DNA of 64,000 nt from DAIDKA01 sp036267975. Its GTDB lineage: Bacteria; Pseudomonadota; Gammaproteobacteria; Steroidobacterales; Steroidobacteraceae. The notes under the pieces were generated by a model. The model was not told the origin of the DNA. It was given only the letters and a program-made list of their open reading frames with translations, and ran no database searches. A program made the position numbers and the translations under genes. This document shows positions 26,801-34,258 of the stretch, piece after piece. The stretch is taken from NCBI GenBank assembly GCA_036267975.1, contig DATAVA010000028.1, positions 248,001 to 312,000 of the forward strand, in the 5' to 3' direction. Each line of letters starts with the position of its first letter. The first letter of the stretch is position 1.

Positions 26801-27073
26801 AGGTTCCGGGGCATCCTTGCCGTAGTCGATGCGCAGGTACACCGGAAAATAGCCGGCGCCACGCAGCTGCGGTACCAGCCCTGCCTGCAGGATCGAGGTC
26901 TTTCCCAGGCCTGATTTACCAAAGAGAACGGTGAGGAGCTTGCGGTGCACCCGCCGTTCAAGCTCCGCAACCTCCTGCTCGCGTCCAAAGAAGAACACCC
27001 GGGTGGCCTCCGTAAAGGAGGCTAAGCCCAGCCACGGGTTTTGCTCATCCACACTCGGTGCGGCGACACTCAT
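23879..27073 (-). CDS. STAND NTPase (nSTAND1-like) with membrane helix and TPR-like C-terminal half
   Basis: A 1064-residue signalling ATPase. The N-terminal block NPWLGLASFTEATRVFFFGRE, with P-loop GKSGLGKTS (about 52-60) and Walker B LLIFDQFEE (about 142-150), matches the novel STAND NTPase 1 family. A winged-helix region follows (about 310-395, VELTHDVLTGVVKASRD), then a coiled coil, one membrane helix (about 438-460, AGCTALAALAVVAAVLAIV), and about 600 residues of helical TPR-like repeats (EATAIALARVYTNLGKLRA, YLTELATSYAQIGAAQW). STAND proteins are molecular switches: the repeat half senses a signal and the NTPase oligomerises. Its ATG overlaps the SIR2-like/TIR stop by 4 nt (27070-27073), so the two are made together and probably work together. 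The membrane helix is unusual for cytosolic immune STANDs. Confidence 0.88.
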   Translation of the reverse strand: MSVAAPSVDEQNPWLGLASFTEATRVFFFGREQEVAELERRVHRKLLTVLFGKSGLGKTSILQAGLVPQLRGAGYFPVYLRIDYGKDAPEPSAQIKQAIERAASAGHWTHTAAVAPEESIWEFLHHRDAVLKDSAGSTLIPLLIFDQFEELFTLAQSDEFGRARAARFIEELADLVENRPPRALEAKLESDESAAERFDFSRSDYRVVISLREDYLAPLEGLKKTMPSLSQNRLRLAPMTGSQGLEAVRRPGKDLVSEEVAAAIVRFVAGGSELANAEVEPSLLSLICRELNEQRIAQHRSEVSLDLLAGSHESILSSFYERSLADQPAAVRRVIEDELLTDSGYRENLAEERVLRRLQIAGAAPDALGVLVNRRLLRIEERLDVRRVELTHDVLTGVVKASRDQRQEREAREATERLLAEQSAREHAAQRALRRARAIAAGCTALAALAVVAAVLAIVNVQRARRAEADAQQTRVLAEQGRNQAQRLLGFLTDDFVQELASFGRYQTIIGLSQREIDYFNALPPKLKDAQTVRDGALAYANYAGASMYLGNTTKGIQSATTGIALLDALRRAGDRSEATAIALARVYTNLGKLRANQVSAEEFTDIKRAADLVRPIASQPGASHEVRRAYVEVLISSGAAGVGNNQNEDGVRSAREAQRLALQLGARNPGDLVLDADYAIAGSWLVQGLVNLRRSDEAHRAGEDTLQVIDRVLAQRPQYGEIVLAKQITESALSSAASENLDAVEAARFALQAGKTAFELVALEPANKFYLTELATSYAQIGAAQWSAARLREAIVNYRKAVDIYGQLSTSATFFVVNLNDQTHYTVVSQAQLGDAAGAAETLAIADSFTKKLHLGDSFPAGWVNAIRAYLTATLAYERDDFAGARRIADDARVRWLPARTDGGPFQTAMKNYALYHLSDVEAHAEYRLGRFAVAAQLERTAVQACSADVGLATRPREVSQASTWLAMALAGTGQQAQAAQMIGPVVTQYRALEKRNHGDEWLPLELAQALYAQSRTDERQAPLLLREAAQLVDHLPPTIAVLHDTQQWRARIQLARNRTAQH

Positions 27074-28455
27074 GAAGAAGGGTTGCGCATCGCCTCAGCG
27101 ATGCGCTGCGCGAATTTGGGCGTCACTGCGCCTTGCGGCAGTTCGGTGAAGTGCAGCGCCTTGAAGCGCTCCGGGACCCGTGCATCCGTACTGATGGCGG
27201 CATCCACGCTCACCGGCAGGATGAACAGCGCCCCTTCTGCCATGTTGCGCGCCCGGTCCAGCGCATAGCTCCATTCCCGGCGGAAATACCCCTCCACCCG
27301 CCGCTGCGTCGTGCCCGAGACCACCGCGATGAAGTAGGAGCAGCGCGCAATGTTGTTTTGAATCTTGCGGTCGTAGTCATCTCCGGCCTCGAGCCGGTCC
27401 ATGTCGAACCAGGTCGTGATGCCGGCCGCCTCCAGCCCCGCCTTGATTTGCTGCACCGCCGGCAGGTCCTCGCGCGCATAACTGATGAACACCGCGTTGT
27501 CCGGCATCTCGCGCGCGGGTGGCAGGAAGCGCGTCGGCGCGGGCACCGCCGGCATCGGATTGCTCTTATTGCGTTGCTGCCAGCGCTCGTGCAGCTCTGC
27601 CACGAAGCGTTCTGCGCCGGTGTAGATGCGCGTGCGGACGCTCACCTGCTGCAGAAACGCGATCAGTGGATTGTCCTGCCCCGCATGCCCATCGGCGAGC
27701 ACCTCGCCCACATCGCGCGGGTCGGAGAGCCGCTGGCGCTTGGCCATGCGCAGGAACAGCCGCACCAGCCAGTTGCTGAAGTTGCTGCCGATCACCAGCA
27801 GGTGATTATGCTCGAGCTCGTGGAACAGCCGCTCCGGCACCAGGCTCTCGTTCTGCAGTGCACAGATGTACTCGATCAGGTCCTCATCCGAGATCACGTA
27901 GGTCGGCGAGGCCGACAGCTTGCCGAACAGGTGATACACCACCGGACGCGGCAGGCGCCCGCGCTCGGCCGGCAGGTCGGTCACCCGGTTGGGGGCATAG
28001 GCGAATACCTCGGTGGTGGCCGTGCCGCTGAAGCGCTCCAGGTTGATGGCACTTTCCAGCAGTGAGTCGAAGGTCGTGCTGATGAAAAGATCAAAGTCGG
28101 TGATGGCCGCCAACTGCCGCAGCGCCAGCGGCGGCTCGAAGTTGGCCTCCTTCAGCAGGCCGCGCAGGCGCACGTACGCCTCTTCGCGTCGGCCGCGGGC
28201 CGCGAGGAACCAGCACACCACATCGTTCAAGGTGTAGCGCGGGGGCAGCTGCGAGGTGTCCACGTTCAGCCGCACCGCCAGCTTCTCCGCCACCCACTCC
28301 AGCAGCAGCCGCGGACCGCGCTCCGTCTGCACCCGCAGCAGCTCCGGTCCGACGATCGGAATCACGCGCCGCTCCTCGATGAAGCTCAGCAGATCCTCCC
28401 ACGCATCCTCATCGAGGGTGGCGGTCGGCAGTATCGCTGCGGATCCTACGTTCAT
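27070..28455 (-). CDS. SIR2-like / TIR domain protein, candidate NAD+-consuming effector
   Basis: A 461-residue, two-domain protein. The N-terminal part resembles SIR2-family domains of anti-phage proteins: VIPIVGPELL (about 31-40) at the nucleotide loop, FISTTFDSLLESAI (124-137) at the 'TTNYD' position, and VVYHLFGKLS with His175. The glycine loop and the Asn of TTNYD are altered, so SIR2 catalysis may be lost. Residues about 321-450 form a TIR domain: NAVFISYAREDLPAVQQIKAG, ITTWFDMDRLEAGDDYDRKI, CSYFIAVVS, and YFRREWSYAL, where Glu394 is the likely NADase glutamate. It is cotranscribed with the STAND gene. A sensor/effector pair of this type usually acts in abortive-infection-like defence or in signalling; defence is inferred. 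Confidence 0.87.
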   Translation of the reverse strand: MNVGSAAILPTATLDEDAWEDLLSFIEERRVIPIVGPELLRVQTERGPRLLLEWVAEKLAVRLNVDTSQLPPRYTLNDVVCWFLAARGRREEAYVRLRGLLKEANFEPPLALRQLAAITDFDLFISTTFDSLLESAINLERFSGTATTEVFAYAPNRVTDLPAERGRLPRPVVYHLFGKLSASPTYVISDEDLIEYICALQNESLVPERLFHELEHNHLLVIGSNFSNWLVRLFLRMAKRQRLSDPRDVGEVLADGHAGQDNPLIAFLQQVSVRTRIYTGAERFVAELHERWQQRNKSNPMPAVPAPTRFLPPAREMPDNAVFISYAREDLPAVQQIKAGLEAAGITTWFDMDRLEAGDDYDRKIQNNIARCSYFIAVVSGTTQRRVEGYFRREWSYALDRARNMAEGALFILPVSVDAAISTDARVPERFKALHFTELPQGAVTPKFAQRIAEAMRNPSS

Positions 28456-28489
28456 GAATGCATCGCCCCGGCTGGCAATTGCGCGAGGC

Positions 28490-28519
28490 GGTCCGATCGC
28501 GCCGACGCGCGATCGGACC
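28490..28519. other. 13-bp perfect GC hairpin between urcA-like and SIR2-like/TIR genes
   Basis: ggtccgatcgcgc (28490-28502) pairs perfectly with gcgcgatcggacc (28507-28519) around a 4-nt loop. It lies 9 nt past the UrcA stop and about 35 nt before the SIR2-like/TIR start on the minus strand. No T-run follows, so it may be an attenuator, an RNA-stability element or an operator instead of a classic terminator. Confidence 0.6.
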
Positions 28520-28528
28520 TGCGCGCCC

Positions 28529-28885
28529 TCAACGCTTCGCGACCATTGCCTTGAGGCCAGGATTATTCACGTTCGTGACTGCCGTATTGACGGCATCCGA
28601 CATGCATCGCCGGTAGTCCGTGGAGCCGGGGAGGTCATTGGCCTGCGGCTGCGGCGAGCATACGGTGGTCGCGGCCGCGCGAATGCGTACCAGCAACGCC
28701 GACAGACCCGCAGACTTCGCAAGATCCAGATCGGCGTAGTTGACCGTCGCCGTTCGTACCTCGGTCCCGGGGGCCGCAGCGGCCTTGTGTCCGGTGACGA
28801 CAACCTCGGTCGTCTCCTGCGCATTGGCAGCTCCAAGGACGCCAAGCGCCAGGGCTCCGAGCGATGCCACGATAAGCAACTTCAT
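28529..28885 (-). CDS. UrcA family small exported protein
   Basis: A 118-residue secreted protein with a Sec signal peptide (about 1-22, MKLLIVASLGALALGVLGAANA). It has the UrcA pattern: VNYADLDLAKSAGLSALLVRIRAAATTVC, then YRRCMSDAVNTAVTNVNNP, with two conserved cysteines probably joined in a disulfide. UrcA proteins are widespread in some proteobacteria and have no settled function. ATG 28885 has AAGGGG about 6 nt upstream. It lies between the SLOG-membrane protein and the SIR2-like/TIR gene on the same strand. Whether it is a functional partner or a passenger is unknown. Confidence 0.85.
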   Translation of the reverse strand: MKLLIVASLGALALGVLGAANAQETTEVVVTGHKAAAAPGTEVRTATVNYADLDLAKSAGLSALLVRIRAAATTVCSPQPQANDLPGSTDYRRCMSDAVNTAVTNVNNPGLKAMVAKR

Positions 28886-29035
28886 GTTAGTCCCCTTCTT
28901 AAGGTCGCACTATCGCGACTTCTCAGGCGGACCTTACCCGCGGCATCCGCACGAGCGGCGGGTTTGCGACTAGCGGCGTGAATCGGGCCCTGAACGCCGG
29001 AAAAACGGCATTGGATGGGCCATCCGCAGATTTGA

Positions 29036-30715
29036 TCAGCCCTTCGGCAGCGCGATCGGCCGGTCACGCAGCAGCCGCACCCAATCCGCGTTTTCGATCA
29101 AGGCTTCGCGACCCAGCTCGCGCAGCAGCGCGAGTTCACCGTGGTGTCGCGCCGGCGTGGCGGGCTCGAGCTCGAAGTGGCTGACAAAGCGTTCGGCGCG
29201 GCGAAAGATCGTCGCAAAGCGCGCGTACTGATTGCCTTGGGTGCGCGCGCCGCTGCGCTCACCGTAGGCTTCCAACAGCGCCGCGCCGATCGGTGCAATG
29301 CCCATGATCAGTACCGTCCAGTGATGCAGCGTCACGAGACGCTCGAGCTGCTGCCAGAAAATCACCAGGCTGAAGGCTGCCAGCAGACCCAGCGCCAGGA
29401 ACACTCGCGAACTGCGCTCCAGGCGCAGCAGACGCTGCTCATGCAGGCGCGCGCGCGTCGCGTAGTAGCTCGCCTGATCCTGGATCCACCACTTCAACGC
29501 CAGGTCCGGATGGGCCGCAACGGGTGGCGGCGCCGCACCGGTTGCCCGCAGGGCTTCACGGATCCAGCGCAGCTCATCGAGTTGCTTGCGCAGGTACGAG
29601 GAGGAGGCATTGTCGCTCAAACCACCCAGACGCCAGTAGAACTGCACCCGCAGGCCTTCGGCCAATGCCCGATAGTCCAGGTATCTGCCCTGCGCATCCA
29701 TACGGCGATGCCATATCAGCACCAACGTCAGCAGCGCGAAGCACAGCAGGTACGCGAGCGGCACGCTGCGCAGCGGCAGCACTTCTGCGTAGACCTCGAA
29801 GATCAGCGCCAGCAGTGCGGCCAGTCCCAAGGTCAGTCGCAGCACCCGGTGCGTGATGCGCTGGTAATGGGCCGCGAGACGGTCCGCGCAGCCGAACGCC
29901 GTCGCCAGCGCGCGGTCCGCAGATGCCGCAGCCGTTCCCGGCAACAGGGAAGCTGCCGCTGCGGGCACCTGCGCACGGATCCGCGGCCGCGCCGCCTCGG
30001 TATTGAAGCGGTCGATGCGACTGCAGACGGTGTGAAACAGCTGCGGATCATTGTCGTGCGGAAAGAGCCATTCGGCCTGCGGCGACGCGGCCGCTTCGCT
30101 CCCGGATCGAACCGCATGTACGTGGAAGACCGGTCCACTGTCATCCGGATCGAGGGCGGTGTGACTCCCCGCGCGACTCGCATTGGACTGACCCAGCTTC
30201 AGGCTGACCACCGCGGCCGTGCCGGCGCCGCTCTCGTTGGGCACACCATCCCAGATGGCGAGCAGGATATGGCTCTGCTGCGCCACGAATGCGCCGACCG
30301 CACGATACTGATGATCGCGCCCCGCCGGTGAGTCGCACCACGGCGAATCATTGGTGGCCGCGGGACGCGGCCAGACGAAGACGCGCTGCGGTGACACCCG
30401 CTGCAGCAGCGCCCGGAATTCGGTGACGCTGTCCGGAAAGTCGCGTTCATAGTCCTGCGGTTCCAGCGGCAAGGGCACGACGAACCGGTAGCCGCGTTCC
30501 AGGGCAATCGCGGCGACCAGCCGATCTGCGCCCTCGGCCAGAGCCGAGATGACGAGCAAGGGCGTCGCCGGATAACGCCCCTGAAGGTACTCGAAGAATG
30601 CGACGATCAGGGTGCGATAAGCCGGCAGATCGGCGTCACGCAGGTCACGATGCCCGGTGACGCCGACCACGATCGGCAAGCGGCCGTCGGCCTCGTCAGT
30701 AGCCGTATGCAACAT
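29036..30715 (-). CDS. SLOG-domain protein with four membrane helices (SLATT-like)
   Basis: A 559-residue membrane protein. The N-terminal Rossmann-like part has LOG/SLOG-type blocks: VVGVTGHRDLRDADL at the first loop, LVISALAEGADRLVAAIAL, and VVPLPLEPQDYERDFPDS. Membrane helices lie at about 292-310, 318-336, 438-455 and 465-482, in two pairs. Each pair borders a helical segment such as GRYLDYRALAEGLRVQFYW, resembling SLATT-type two-helix pore domains. In described conflict systems SLOG domains bind nucleotide-derived signals and SLATT domains permeabilise membranes, so this could be a ligand-gated effector. Start ATG 30715 overlaps the ScyD-like stop by 20 nt; a GTG at 30739 is possible. 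Family assignment is by motif only. Confidence 0.72.
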   Translation of the reverse strand: MLHTATDEADGRLPIVVGVTGHRDLRDADLPAYRTLIVAFFEYLQGRYPATPLLVISALAEGADRLVAAIALERGYRFVVPLPLEPQDYERDFPDSVTEFRALLQRVSPQRVFVWPRPAATNDSPWCDSPAGRDHQYRAVGAFVAQQSHILLAIWDGVPNESGAGTAAVVSLKLGQSNASRAGSHTALDPDDSGPVFHVHAVRSGSEAAASPQAEWLFPHDNDPQLFHTVCSRIDRFNTEAARPRIRAQVPAAAASLLPGTAAASADRALATAFGCADRLAAHYQRITHRVLRLTLGLAALLALIFEVYAEVLPLRSVPLAYLLCFALLTLVLIWHRRMDAQGRYLDYRALAEGLRVQFYWRLGGLSDNASSSYLRKQLDELRWIREALRATGAAPPPVAAHPDLALKWWIQDQASYYATRARLHEQRLLRLERSSRVFLALGLLAAFSLVIFWQQLERLVTLHHWTVLIMGIAPIGAALLEAYGERSGARTQGNQYARFATIFRRAERFVSHFELEPATPARHHGELALLRELGREALIENADWVRLLRDRPIALPKG

Positions 30716-31838
30716 CGAAGCGCAGGATCCTTCCGGCACCTGTCATCGGCGCCGGCACAGCGCTGAAGTCGGCAATGTACAGGCGACCATCAGGACCCCA
30801 GGCCATGCCACCCGGAACGTTCAATCCGGTAATGACATCCTCGAATTCGCCGGAGCGCTGCAGGCGCACCACCTTGCCGTTGCCGGGTGCCGGGAACCCG
30901 GCGTTATCCGAAAGCTCCAGGGCATAGAGCAGACCGTCCGGGCCAAATGTCACGGCCATGACGGTCGTCAGTCCAGCCTTTGAATCCGCTACGTAGTAGC
31001 TGCCCTGTGGCTGCATACCGGGGATTTCCCGGCCTTCGCTGCCCACTTTGGCGAGGTGCAGGATCCGCGACCAATCCGGAAGGATGGGGAAATACAGCAG
31101 ATTGCCCACATACAGATCGCCATCGCGCTCGGCCAGGCCCGTCGGCACGATATGCCCCTGGGAGGCTGAGATGTCGACCAGTTCATGCGCGCGCCCGTCG
31201 CTCTCGACCGCCACCACGATGCCACGGTTCGGCTCCGTCACGATCAGGTGGCCCCCGGTGTCGATCATGCTGAACCAGACGCCGTCGGGCTCGAAATCAG
31301 CGGCATCATCGAACTGACCCGGATGCGTCATGCCGAAAGCGCTCAGATCCGCAATCATGCTCCATTTGCCGGTGTTCGCATTGACGCGGGCGATCCCGTT
31401 GGGCGCCAGGGGATTGCCATGCGAACAGCCACCTCCCGCGATCAGCGCATACAGCTGACCATCGAGGAAGGCGACGTCTGCAACCCCCGACAGATCGCCG
31501 GTCGACGCCACGCTGGAGGGAAAGCCCGAGGCCACCGGGGTGACCTTGCCGGTGCGGCTGATCTTAACGATTGCACCGGTATTACCGCCCAGGTACGGGC
31601 CGACCGGCGGTGCGACCTGCGGGCATTGGCTGGCGTTCGTCTTGTTGGTACCGCCGGTGCCGCTTTCGGCCACATACAGATCGCCATCCGGTCCGAACTT
31701 GAGGCCTCGCGGTGCATTGAGACCGGACGCAACGACTTGGAATTCGCTGGGAACCTGCGCACAGACCGATTGCGCCGCGCACGTAGCGATGACACCGCCC
31801 AATGCGAGCGCGGCCGGCCAGGAAGTGAACGGTTTCAT
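30696..31838 (-). CDS. ScyD/ScyE-family exported beta-propeller protein
   Basis: A 380-residue secreted protein: signal peptide (about 1-27, ending SVCAQ), then an NHL/SMP-30-like six-bladed propeller. Blade motifs include GLNAPRGLKFGPDGDLYVAESG, GVADVAFLDGQLYALIAGGG, LAERDGDLYVGNL, MAVTFGPDGLLYALEL, and GGMAWGPDGRLYIADFS. The length and GLKFGPDGDLYVAE block fit the ScyD/ScyE annotation family, named from cyanobacterial scytonemin clusters; no scytonemin genes are present and the role here is unknown. ATG 31838 follows aggggagactcca. The stop lies inside the SLOG gene start, so the two are cotranscribed. It diverges from the LytS-type kinase. Confidence 0.85.
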   Translation of the reverse strand: MKPFTSWPAALALGGVIATCAAQSVCAQVPSEFQVVASGLNAPRGLKFGPDGDLYVAESGTGGTNKTNASQCPQVAPPVGPYLGGNTGAIVKISRTGKVTPVASGFPSSVASTGDLSGVADVAFLDGQLYALIAGGGCSHGNPLAPNGIARVNANTGKWSMIADLSAFGMTHPGQFDDAADFEPDGVWFSMIDTGGHLIVTEPNRGIVVAVESDGRAHELVDISASQGHIVPTGLAERDGDLYVGNLLYFPILPDWSRILHLAKVGSEGREIPGMQPQGSYYVADSKAGLTTVMAVTFGPDGLLYALELSDNAGFPAPGNGKVVRLQRSGEFEDVITGLNVPGGMAWGPDGRLYIADFSAVPAPMTGAGRILRFDVAYGY

Positions 31839-32063
31839 TGGAGTCTCCCCTTGTTATTGCACTGAGCGGTGAAACTAACGTGTGGGCGCGCCACTGCATG
31901 ACTTTGCGACGAGCGCCGGAAATAGCCGACCGAAGGCGGAAAATCCGCCATGGGTGAGCCGGCGCGACCGTACCGGTGAGACTTTCCCGGGCTTTTCAGC
32001 CACCAACACTGATGACCTGGCTATCCATTTGCCGCATTTGTGCGAATAATCGGGCCCACTGCC

Positions 32064-33188
32064 ATGACCATTTCGTCTCTCCCAGCGACCGACTCCATTC
32101 GCGAAGCGCCGCGGTTCGGAACGCGTTGGAGAGTCAAATGGACCAGAGGTTGGCGGACGACTTTCGGACTGGCCACGCTGATTGCATTCGGTATGTCGAC
32201 CCAATACCTCGCGCAGCTTTTTGTCTGGCGCAACTGGCCGCTGAACGAGGTGCTGCTGGGCTGGCTGTATGTGCTGCGTGACCGCCTCATCGTCGCCTGG
32301 TGGATCGCGCTCGCGATTCTGATCTTCAGAGTGGGACAGGCCGGCTCGACGGGCCGGCGCACGGCGCTGCTGGCCGTCAGCGTGTTCGTCGGTGCCGCCT
32401 GCGGTGAGTGGCTGGTGCAGTGGTTGTATGGCGGCTATGGCTCTTTTGCGTCATTGATAACCCATGTATTGCGCTGGAACACCGTCGCGCTGGCGGTGGC
32501 AGCGAGCTACTACCTGTGGCGCACGTCGGGCGAATCGCGCGACTCCCTGCGGCGCGAAGGCCTGCGGCGCGCCTCCATCGAGCAGCAGCTGACGAATACG
32601 CGCCTGACGGCGCTGCGCAAGCAGATCGAGCCGCATTTTCTTTTCAATACCCTCGCCACGGTGCGTCGGTTGCACCGCACGGAGCCGCAGGCGGGCGCTG
32701 ACATGCTCGCCAACTTCATCGACTATCTGTGTCGGCTGCTGCCGATGCTCGAGCGCAGCGAGGTGCTGCTCGGCGAAGAGACGGATCTCGTCCAGGCCTA
32801 TCTGTCCGTCATCCAAGTGCGGATGTCGCAGCGCTTGCACGTGCAGATCAGGGTTCCCGACGCGCTGCGCGAGGCGAAAGTGCCGCCCCTCGCGCTCGCG
32901 ACCCTGGTCGAGAATGCCATCAAGCATGGCCTCGCACCGCTCCCCGCCGGCGGGCGTATCGAGGTATTTGCCGAACGCGCGATTGACGGCAGTTTGCAGC
33001 TTACGGTGCAGGACAACGGCGTCGGCCTCAAATCCGATGCCCGCGGCGGCACGGGGCTCGGTCTGTACAACATCCGCACGCGGCTCGCGACCCTGCACGG
33101 AGCGCGCGCCTCGCTGAGCGTCGAAGCGAACGAGCCTCGCGGAGTCCGCGCCCGCATGATCCTGCCGTTGCGGCTCGGTGCCACATGA
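32064..33188 (+). CDS. LytS/YehU-type sensor histidine kinase
   Basis: A 374-residue inner-membrane kinase. The N-terminal half has four hydrophobic segments (TFGLATLIAFGMSTQYLAQLF, LIVAWWIALAILIFRVG, ALLAVSVFVGAACGEWLVQW, VLRWNTVALAVAASYYLW). The His_kinase domain has the phospho-acceptor motif LRKQIEPHFLFNTLATVRRL, and the ATPase N-box LATLVENAIKHGL plus G-box DNGVGLKSDARGGTGLGLYNIRTRL. All catalytic residues look intact. ATG 32064 is preferred over GTG 32040. Its stop overlaps the start of a degenerate relative (ATGA), and a LytTR regulator follows in the same operon, its obvious partner. Confidence 0.92.
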   Translation: MTISSLPATDSIREAPRFGTRWRVKWTRGWRTTFGLATLIAFGMSTQYLAQLFVWRNWPLNEVLLGWLYVLRDRLIVAWWIALAILIFRVGQAGSTGRRTALLAVSVFVGAACGEWLVQWLYGGYGSFASLITHVLRWNTVALAVAASYYLWRTSGESRDSLRREGLRRASIEQQLTNTRLTALRKQIEPHFLFNTLATVRRLHRTEPQAGADMLANFIDYLCRLLPMLERSEVLLGEETDLVQAYLSVIQVRMSQRLHVQIRVPDALREAKVPPLALATLVENAIKHGLAPLPAGGRIEVFAERAIDGSLQLTVQDNGVGLKSDARGGTGLGLYNIRTRLATLHGARASLSVEANEPRGVRARMILPLRLGAT

Positions 33189-34249
33189 GGCTGTTCGCTG
33201 CCACGTTCGACGGCGGCCGGATCATTGCCTGGGCCATCACCTGGGCGTGCCTGGTGGCAGTCCTCGAATCGCTTGCCATGTCACCCGAGCGTTGGGCATC
33301 GCCCGAGCTGCTGCTGTGGTGGCTGACCTATTGGACGCTGCCGTTGTGGTGCCTGATTGGGGCACTGCTGCTGTGGTTCGCAAACCGCAGCGAGCGCACC
33401 GGAGGGCTGCTCGGGCTTGGGGTCGGGGTTCTTCTGGTTTGGCCGCTGCCGGCCTTCATCCAGCCACTTGTGTCGGCAGCGATGAATGGAGGGGCGCGAT
33501 CGCTCCCGGGATTGCGGCACTTCTCCAGGGAACTCGCCACGATTCCGAATCCGCAAAACTGGCTCAGCATCGGCCTGTACAACACCTGGATCTATTTATT
33601 CTACGGCGGTCTGCTGATTGCGGTCGCCCTGCTCACCATGCGCTCCGAGCGAATCCGCTCCATGCTCCTGGCCAGCGCTCAGGCGCGAAGCCGTACCCAG
33701 GGCCTGCTCGACGCCGAACGTCTGCGCGTGCTGCAGGCACAGGTTGATCCGGCGCTGCTGCTCGAAGCCATGCGCGAGATCGAGCAGCGCTATCGCCGCG
33801 ACCCGCAGCACGCCGAGAAGCTGCTCGAGGCGCTGGTCGAGTTCCTGCGTTCCGCCATGCATGGCCTGCGCGTGCCGATCTCGACACTGGACGCGGAAAT
33901 CCGCCTCGCCCGTACTTTCTCGAATCTGCAGCGCGAGCGCGGCATAGCAAGCGCGTGGCGGCTGGACGAGGATGTTTCGATCGATAACGCCGGCATCCGC
34001 TTCCCGAGCCTGTTGATGCTGCGGCTTCTCGCCCTCGGCGGGGAAGGAGGACGACCGCTGCTGCGCGTGCGTACCGAACCCACCCACACCGTGCTTTCGC
34101 TGCATGGCCTCACCTGCGATATCCCACCCGAGCTGCGTCAGCACATCAACGCCAGTCTCGGCGCGCTGCACGGCGATGGCTTCGAGCTGCATTGTTTACC
34201 AGAGCCGCCGACCCAGATCCTGATCAAGTTGAACCGAACTTTGGCCTAG
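33185..34249 (+). CDS. Degenerate LytS-like membrane protein (probable pseudokinase)
   Basis: A 354-residue membrane protein built like the preceding kinase: several N-terminal hydrophobic segments (AWAITWACLVAVLESLAM, LGVGVLLVWPLPAFI, LFYGGLLIAVALLTM), then a His_kinase-like helix reading LRVLQAQVDPALLLEAMREIEQRY. The kinase family has 'LxxQIxPHFLFNxL' here, so the phospho-accepting His is replaced by Ala. In the ATPase region neither the N-box Asn nor the glycine-rich box can be seen. It probably arose by duplication of the neighbouring kinase and now acts as a sensor or regulator of it. The 4-nt overlap with the kinase gene implies co-translation. Confidence 0.78.
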   Translation: MRLFAATFDGGRIIAWAITWACLVAVLESLAMSPERWASPELLLWWLTYWTLPLWCLIGALLLWFANRSERTGGLLGLGVGVLLVWPLPAFIQPLVSAAMNGGARSLPGLRHFSRELATIPNPQNWLSIGLYNTWIYLFYGGLLIAVALLTMRSERIRSMLLASAQARSRTQGLLDAERLRVLQAQVDPALLLEAMREIEQRYRRDPQHAEKLLEALVEFLRSAMHGLRVPISTLDAEIRLARTFSNLQRERGIASAWRLDEDVSIDNAGIRFPSLLMLRLLALGGEGGRPLLRVRTEPTHTVLSLHGLTCDIPPELRQHINASLGALHGDGFELHCLPEPPTQILIKLNRTLA

Positions 34250-34258
34250 GAGATTCTT

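Noticed and set aside
23879..30715. Classifying the SIR2-like/TIR-STAND block as a mobile genomic island
   Set aside because: No integrase, transposase, tRNA, direct repeats or clear composition shift at its borders. Horizontal transfer is possible but unsupported here.
33185..34249. Annotating the second LytS-like gene as an active histidine kinase
   Set aside because: The acceptor His is replaced by Ala, and neither the N-box Asn nor the glycine-rich ATP lid can be found.
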